From: Sphagnum magellanicum
Lineage: Eukaryota > Streptophyta > Sphagnopsida > Sphagnales > Sphagnaceae
Length of the DNA stretch: 64,000 bases
Assembly (NCBI GenBank): GCA_021904315.1
Contig: CM038915.1
Span: 1,426,001 to 1,490,000, forward strand
Direction: 5' to 3'
Shown in pieces: positions 58,603 to 64,000 of the stretch. Made by a program: the position numbers and the translations under genes. A model generated the notes under the pieces. It saw only the letters and a list, made by a program, of their open reading frames with translations. It ran no database searches and was not told the DNA's origin. Every line of letters starts with the position of its first letter. Within the stretch, counting starts at the first letter, position 1.

Positions 58603-59255
58603 TTAAACTCAATTTTGCAATATTTAAAGCTTGAACATCATCCAAATTACAATTTACAGACTTATACTTACTACTGATGAAGCTGCTCTTAACACCCAAA
58701 GCAATTGCAAGAACAACCATCAAAGCTTCAATTTGATATGGAGAACAAGGACTACTCAATGGAAAAGGGTACAAAATAACACAGAGAAGTTATTGATGAG
58801 CACAGCTCAGCTGAAGGACTTGGGTTTCAGCAGCAAATCGCACTACCAACAAGAAAAAAACCATTCACAAAGATGGTACCTCTCTGCAAACATTTTGATT
58901 TGCAAAGCATAAAACTGGTGAACCTGAATGAGCAAGTAGCAACAATAGTAAGATATGTGTAGAAATAATTAGCACCAAAATTCCACCATTTGGATAAACA
59001 CAACCAAGATAATCACCAAATAACGCAAAGGCAAAGAAAATGAACTTCCCAGTATGATGGTCATCAGCTTTTTGTACTACTTTTCACATTGTTCCAATGG
59101 CTTCAATGGGATTAACTAATAAACAATACATATTCCTGCAATAAAAGGAGATAGGCTACAGTCTACATGCCAATCTACTATCAGCTCTTGAACCACTAGG
59201 CAAATCATGGCCAACCACTGCAATCCTGGATAGAAAAACTATGTATGTAGTAGCA
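58603..59255. other. Stretch downstream of the promoter-like module
   Basis: No ATG-initiated frame of a known family and no clear splice pattern are seen on the plus strand. Confidence 0.3.
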
Positions 59256-59545
59256 TTAGAGGTTCACCAACACTCAGTATGTGACCCTGCAAAAATATTT
59301 CTCACATCCAAGTTTTAGTTACTAACTTTTTTCCAACCCCACCCATAAAACTGAAACTGGGACTGCAAGTAGGTGGGAGACTACTAATAGCAACCCAGAT
59401 GGACCAACCAATGCAGTCAATAAATACAACTTGACTGTGTTTATTAGACTATTCCAGGGCTCCTCCAGGGCTCTGGAAAGCTGTGCACCTTTTCAGGGTC
59501 CCAGCAGTCTTCCAGTGGATTCACTGGATTCAACTGATGAACCTC
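59256..59545 (+). mobile_element. Second copy of the Tourist/PIF-like MITE
   Basis: It starts TTAGAGGTTCACCAACACTCAGTATGTGACC-like, matching TTAGAGCATCTCCAG...TATGTGACC at 17797. The body follows the same order (CACCCATAA, GGGACTG, GGGAGA, TACTAATAGCAA, TTTATTAGACT, CCAGGGCTC, GGAAAGCTGT). The right terminus is not evident. Identity is about 70-75 percent. Confidence 0.55.
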
Positions 59546-60276
59546 ACCCAAGCTTGCATGATTTCTCAGCTGAACACTCCTTGTCCTCAAATAGCTGGCT
59601 GCAATACTCCATCGTCCATGACAAACCCACTTGCTCTCGCTAAAACACTATGATGAGGGCCCCAACAAGAACTTAATCACTTTGACCAAGGTGCAGGATA
59701 CTTGACCCATGGGAGTACTCATCAAGGAGAATCCCCATTTGGCTAGTTGGCCCATGAACACCAAATCCACCTACTCAAGCAGTTATTTGTATTCTTGCAC
59801 AAAATAACTACACCATCAGTGTTCACTCCAGATGGGAGAGAGAGGGAAACCAATTTCCAACTCACCAGACTATCACCAAACGGCTTGGCTACTTCAATTG
59901 ATGTAAGCCCACATTTATCAACTAGCAAAAAAAAACAAAAATCAAAGCACATCTGATGCTTTTCATGATTCAAAGAAGTTTGTTCAACTGTTGCTATTCT
60001 TTTTTGTACAGAGAATGTCTGTGAGCCTCTCCTCATGAATTCCACCATGCAAAATGCCCCCCACCACTACACCTCTCAAAGCCCTGATGCTTTTCTTAAC
60101 TCAACTAAGACCCTATTTGTAGTCTGCATAAGCATATACATAAATATGACCCCAAATGAGCATAACCATCATGTTACAACTCTTTGCTTCCTCTACACAC
60201 CAAAGACTTTACAAGCACTTTTTAAATTCTTGATGTTCCCACCAAACCCTCTTCACAGATCAACAGAAAAATAGTG

Positions 60277-62544
60277 TTATTGAACAGCTCTGAGCTTCTT
60301 TTCCTTGGCCTCCTCAATTGCTTGCTTGATCCGCTCAGCTGGCCCCAATTTTATTGGTAGCTGATGCTTCACCTGGATTTTCTCAAGCAGAGAGCCCACA
60401 TCTTTTGAGTTCAACAGCGTGTCCTCATCAACTTCTTCATATGCCATTGCATCAATGATGTTCTCTGCAACATTGAAACCCTCAAAAAGAGCCCGCAATG
60501 ATGCTGCATTTATGTGCTCCAGCTCAAGATCCTCAAATGCCTTCTTATGCTTCCCACATCCCAACAGTGGGGTGAAGTTGTAAATGGTGTCTGGCTTGTA
60601 GTCCACATCTATTTCATTCCTTGCCTCCAGATAAAAGATCCGGTCACCTTCTTCAGCAGAAGACTGGATTGCCAATTGTTGCCCATTGGCTATTCCTAAT
60701 CGGGGTGACCCTCCTATGCCACCACCAACTCTTGTGTGCCAGGGCTTAGAGCCTATGAGCTCCTCCATTGTATAATAGAATGGCCATTTTGATGTAGCTA
60801 TCCCAGATGTGAGCATTTTCTCTCGCTCCGCTTTGTAACGTTTCTTCAAATTATCCACCTTCAATCGAAGGAAGTAAACTACAGATATTGCTCAAAGGAG
60901 ATGAGAGTGGCTAATTGCCAAAAGGTCACTTCACACAATTTCCAAAATAATGCCTTTCAAGAGTTCTAGCAAACTGGAGTCCAGTACAAACTAAGTGCTA
61001 AGACTTATTTAGCATCTGCTCAGTCCTTGCTATCATTTAGTGCACACATGTGAAACATTCTTAACTTCAAACTCTTTGAAGACACAGAATACTAAAACCC
61101 ATCAACAACAATTATGCACCAACAAATATGATGACAGATGTATGGCCTATGAGAATATGAATACCTTGATACGGCATTGCTCTTGGGTCTTTGGAGTGCC
61201 TTCCCACTGGCTGATACTGGAAGTGCCCTGTATCCCACCAAAAAAAAAGGAAAACGAATTTTTTTTTAAATGAAGCAAATATGAAAAGCCTTGTGGGTTC
61301 AAATTGGATAAAACTCTGCTCATCGGGAATCCACATACCCTGGAGGTGAACATAACAATTGCTTGTTGAAACCAAATCAATTCAAGGCACAAGAGGATAT
61401 GTCCAAGCACAAAATGTGCTAGCCAACAATTCTATAATCTTGGTTTGAAGATTGGAGGTGGCTGGATATTCTTGCACTTGATTTCTTAACTTTTATGCTC
61501 ATGGATAAGGGGAATACTCTTCCAAAAGGGTTCTTCATTTACCCTTGTGGATAAGGGTTTCCAAGATGTTTAGGTAACACCAACCTTGAGAGCACCTGGA
61601 GGTCCTCTCCGTGCATTTACATAGGCAGCAATGTCACTCCAGATCTTGCTAGTGAAATTACTGCGCTCAAGTGCTCGGTACTTCTCTGCAAAAGCACTGA
61701 GCAGCACAATGGTGGCACCCTCGCTCCACTCCACTGCAGCTTCTCTGGAAAGTTTTCCCCTCCCTTTTGCCACAGTTGGACTGAATGTGGTTCCCGCTTC
61801 TTCTTCCTCTTCACTCTGCCGTCTCTCCTCCCCATCGTAATTATTCTCCTTGCCAAACCTAACCATGGCAGTTCCCAAAGCTCCTCCTCCTCCATGTTCT
61901 CCCCCCCCACCATTATTATTATTGTCATCCATAGCAGCATCCTCATACCCTTCTTGCAGCTTCACTCCGTCCAGCGATTCCAACGCAACATGGCCTCCTT
62001 CCACCGCATACATCTCAATCTTGGCTCTCCTCATCACCATATGCTCCGTATTCCCGCCTCTCACATCCCTATCCACATGATGCCGCATAACGTTGCCACC
62101 ACCACCGCCCCCAAACATCTCCACCCGACTACCACTCACCACAACTCGCCCAGCAATGTTTTCCACCTCCTCCAAACCACCCATATTCTCCACCTCCTCT
62201 TGTCGACTCCCATGAGACTCCACTTCCTCCTCCTCCACCATTCGCTCCCCATACAAAACCCCACCTTTCTTAACCTCTTGTGTACCACCACCACCACCAC
62301 GAGCACCAAGAGGAACAACATGACGAACTCCTCCTACACTCACCTCACGCTCTTCTAAACCTCCATCACTAGCAATTGCAACCTTCCTGGCCTCCGTAAC
62401 CATACTCTGGGCTTCATGATCCTCCTCCACAATCCCACCGTCTCGCCTCTTCCTTGCCGTCCCCATCATCCCCATCCGCCTGCCCCTCCAGCTCCTCCTC
62501 TTCTTGTTGCCTCCCCACAACATGGTTAACAAAACCTCCGCCAT
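60277..62544 (-). CDS. SIP1-clade trihelix protein with SAM-like C-terminal region
   Basis: Three exons on the minus strand: 62544-61585, 61206-61165 and 60858-60277 (TAA), with GT..AG introns in phase 0, giving 527 residues. Residues 1-270 are Gly/Glu-rich with acidic runs. The trihelix domain spans about 272-373: EWSEGATIVLLSAFAEKY, then IWSDIAAYVNARRGPPGALK, then WEGTPKTQEQCRIK in the 42-bp exon 2, then VDNLKKRYKAEREKM and KWPFYYTMEELIG in exon 3. The WSEGA and QC..KVDNLKKRYK signatures place it in the SIP1 (6b-interacting/ASIL/ENAP) clade of nuclear DNA-binding proteins. Residues 455-520, in the same exon without a break, form a helical, Leu-rich segment whose pattern (DEDTLLNSKDVGSLLEKI ... 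AERIKQAIEEA) resembles a SAM domain; the clade usually ends in a coiled coil. Acceptor GCCAG/TGG is chosen because neighbouring AGs break the frame. The start is uncertain: an in-frame stop lies just upstream of 62544. Confidence 0.88.
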
Positions 62545-62632
62545 TCCCCCCCATAATACTCAACCCGTCCGCACCCACCTCCTCCTCTTCCTCCTCCTCC
62601 TCAATCGCAGTCACCACGATAATGTTCCCCAT
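62414..62632 (-). other. ATG open frame overlapping the trihelix start in another frame
   Basis: An ATG at 62632 opens a 72-codon frame (MGNIIVVTAIEEEEEEEE, then GGNGGG and QQEEEELEGQADGDDGDG) that overlaps the start at 62544 in a different frame. Its acidic, Gly-rich composition resembles the N-terminal part of the trihelix protein more than the basic start MAEVLLTMLWGGNKKRR does. It may be the true N terminus separated by an indel near 62450-62470, or an overlapping upstream frame that lowers translation. Confidence 0.35.
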
Positions 62633-62854
62633 AACTCCTCTGCCACCTCCTAAACCTGCTCATACTCCTGCTACAATTCTTGCTCGCCATCGTCGTCGTC
62701 GTCGTCGTCTTCTTCTTCTTCTTATTCCTTCCCTTCGTCTTCTTCTTCGTCACCCAAAACACTCCCCACTTCACTACAACTGCTTCATCTTCTTCTTCTT
62801 CTTCTTCTTTTCTTCTTGGCCAGAAATCACACGTTTTCAGGTGACCGGAATCTT

Positions 62855-62920
62855 GCAAATAGCGCACCGTTTAGGATTGATGCCCACTTTGCATACGATT
62901 GTGAGTTCAATTCCCCACTC
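62855..62920 (+). mobile_element. SINE-like tRNA head upstream of the trihelix gene
   Basis: TAGCGCACCGTTTAGG at 62860-62875 fits an A box, and GAGTTCAATTCCCC at 62903-62916 fits a B box. Between them is CCCACTTTGCATACGATT, which looks like an anticodon arm with a TGC (Ala) triplet. Spacing is normal. It lies about 220-310 bp upstream of the first ATG of the minus-strand trihelix gene, in opposite orientation. Confidence 0.5.
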
Positions 62921-63439
62921 CTAACAAATCATATAACCCCTGATACTCACTACTGGGCAGTGGGTAGGTAGGTAGATACAGGTGGAGGGAACCAGTTCAG
63001 GATGAGGCTGTTCAAGCCATTTTGGGGATGAAACAAAAACACATCCTCTTCCTTTGCCCAAGGATTTTTCAGCTCTTTCTGCCCCAAAATTTTCCCCTCC
63101 TACCTCCTAAACCTCATTTCTCACTCACTCCATCGCCAGAGCTTACTCACTCCATTGCCAAGGCTTTGGAAAGCTCCCAAGCTTAAGTAGTTCAGAGCTT
63201 CAAGGAAACACGAGACACAAGGCTTGAGGAAGATGGAGAGCTCAAAGTTGAAGGAATGTGTAGAGAAGGCAAGAAGAGCTCTTCATCCCAAATGCAGAAG
63301 TGGGAGAAGAAAGGTAAGCTCTTTCCTTTCTTTACATTTTTTTTTTTCTTGTCTATGGTTTTTTTTTTCTTTGTTTTTTTTCTTTTCTTCTACTTGAGAA
63401 GAAAAGGACAACGATTCTTTTTTCTTCTTTCGTTTTTTT

Positions 63440-64000
63440 GTTTTTATTTGAAGCGAAGAAGGTGATGACAAAAGTGTGTTGTCGCCTTTTTTCTTTCTTT
63501 TTCTGTTTTTTGTTACAAACAAAACAATGGCAACAAGCTTATTGTTGTCACCCAATTTTTCCTTTTTTCTATTTGGAACGAAGAAGACAACGACAAGAGG
63601 CTTGTTGCTGTCACTTTTTTTTGTCTATTATTCTTACCATGAACAAAACAACAACAGCAAGCTGTCGTCACCTTTTTTTTCTTTCTTTCTACTTGAAGGA
63701 AAAATGGGTGACGGCAACAAGCTTGCTGCCATTGCCCATTTTTTTCTTCTTTTCACTTGAAGCAAAAATGGGCAACGACAACAAGCTTATTATCGTTACA
63801 TTTTTTTTTCTTTTGTTGTTGTTGCTGCGAACAAAGCAACGACAACAAACTTGCTATTGTCGCCCTTTCTTTTTTTTTTCTGCTTGAAGTGAAAATGGGC
63901 AACGATAACAAACTTATTGCAAAGAAATCGACAACAACAAATCATCGGCTTCTTGTTTTTTTTCTTTTTCTTTTTCCTCAAGTCCTTTTGTTGTGAAGAA
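63440..64000. repeat. Minisatellite of palindromic units, about 62-65 bp, running off the window
   Basis: About eight units contain a near-palindrome centred on AAGCTT or a variant. The clearest is near 63706-63741, where ATGGGTGACGGCAACAAG is followed by its near-inverse CTTGCTGCCATTGCCCAT. Units are separated by T-rich tracts with TTTCTTTTC and by ACTTGAAG.AAAAATGGG. Each unit could form a hairpin. The array begins about 0.8 kb upstream of the trihelix gene and continues past the window end. Confidence 0.8.

Noticed and set aside
62454-62924. Plus-strand Pro/Ser-rich frame over the trihelix N terminus
   Set aside because: It is the complement of GGA/GAG-rich coding DNA and the flanking TTC repeats; no independent support.
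63256-63996. Plus-strand Phe-rich and Gln/Thr-rich frames
   Set aside because: They arise from the T-rich spacers and the repeated units of the palindromic minisatellite.
1-64000. CRISPR arrays, bacterial operons or phage-type systems
   Set aside because: The window is eukaryotic, with spliced genes. Its tandem repeats have no constant repeat with unique spacers and no cas-like genes nearby.

Overview
The window looks like nuclear DNA of a land plant. It holds four intron-containing genes with GT..AG junctions, separated by long AT-rich stretches full of microsatellites, minisatellites, MITE-like elements, tRNA-headed SINE-like pieces and decayed DNA transposons. Three of the genes belong to plant-type families: a chloroplast-envelope quinone oxidoreductase homologue, a SIP1-clade trihelix factor and a four-finger C2H2 factor. 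The hAT transposase remnant resembles sequences I associate with seed-free plants, so a fern or similar spore plant is my guess. The sequence does not settle this.

Layout. 1-5 kb: gene-free, with a 585-bp element bounded by 16-bp inverted repeats and one member of a dispersed repeat. 5.0-7.0 kb (minus): four-exon gene for a 230-aa charged helical protein of unknown function, with a repeated leader sequence upstream. 8-13.4 kb: dispersed repeats, a long-TIR foldback element, a tandem duplication and a poly-C run. 13.6-15.8 kb (plus): five-exon quinone oxidoreductase-like gene, 332 aa. 16-18.3 kb: a minisatellite, then two abutting hAT-type MITEs with 8-bp target duplications, the second carrying a nested MITE. 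20.35-22.85 kb (minus): three-exon C2H2 zinc-finger factor, 717 aa.

24-60 kb is accessory DNA. It contains further hAT-type MITEs, a PIF/Harbinger transposase fossil (minus, about 29.1-29.9 kb), a LINE-like fragment, a hAT transposase remnant (plus, 41.9-43.85 kb), many tandem arrays, a perfect 35-bp inverted repeat at 52.9 kb and an orphan CCAAT/TATA module at 58.5 kb. 60.28-62.54 kb (minus): three-exon trihelix gene whose last exon joins the DNA-binding domain to a C-terminal helical region that looks SAM-like. A minisatellite of palindromic units lies upstream and runs off the window.

The four genes do not form an operon or an evident pathway. Two are probable transcription factors, one is a probable plastid-envelope oxidoreductase and one is unknown. 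The most unusual items are the trihelix plus SAM-like architecture, the MITE nest at 16.97-18.29 kb with its datable insertion order, the palindromic minisatellite, and the perfect hairpin at 52.9 kb. All exon models and repeat boundaries were read by eye, without alignment or transcript data.
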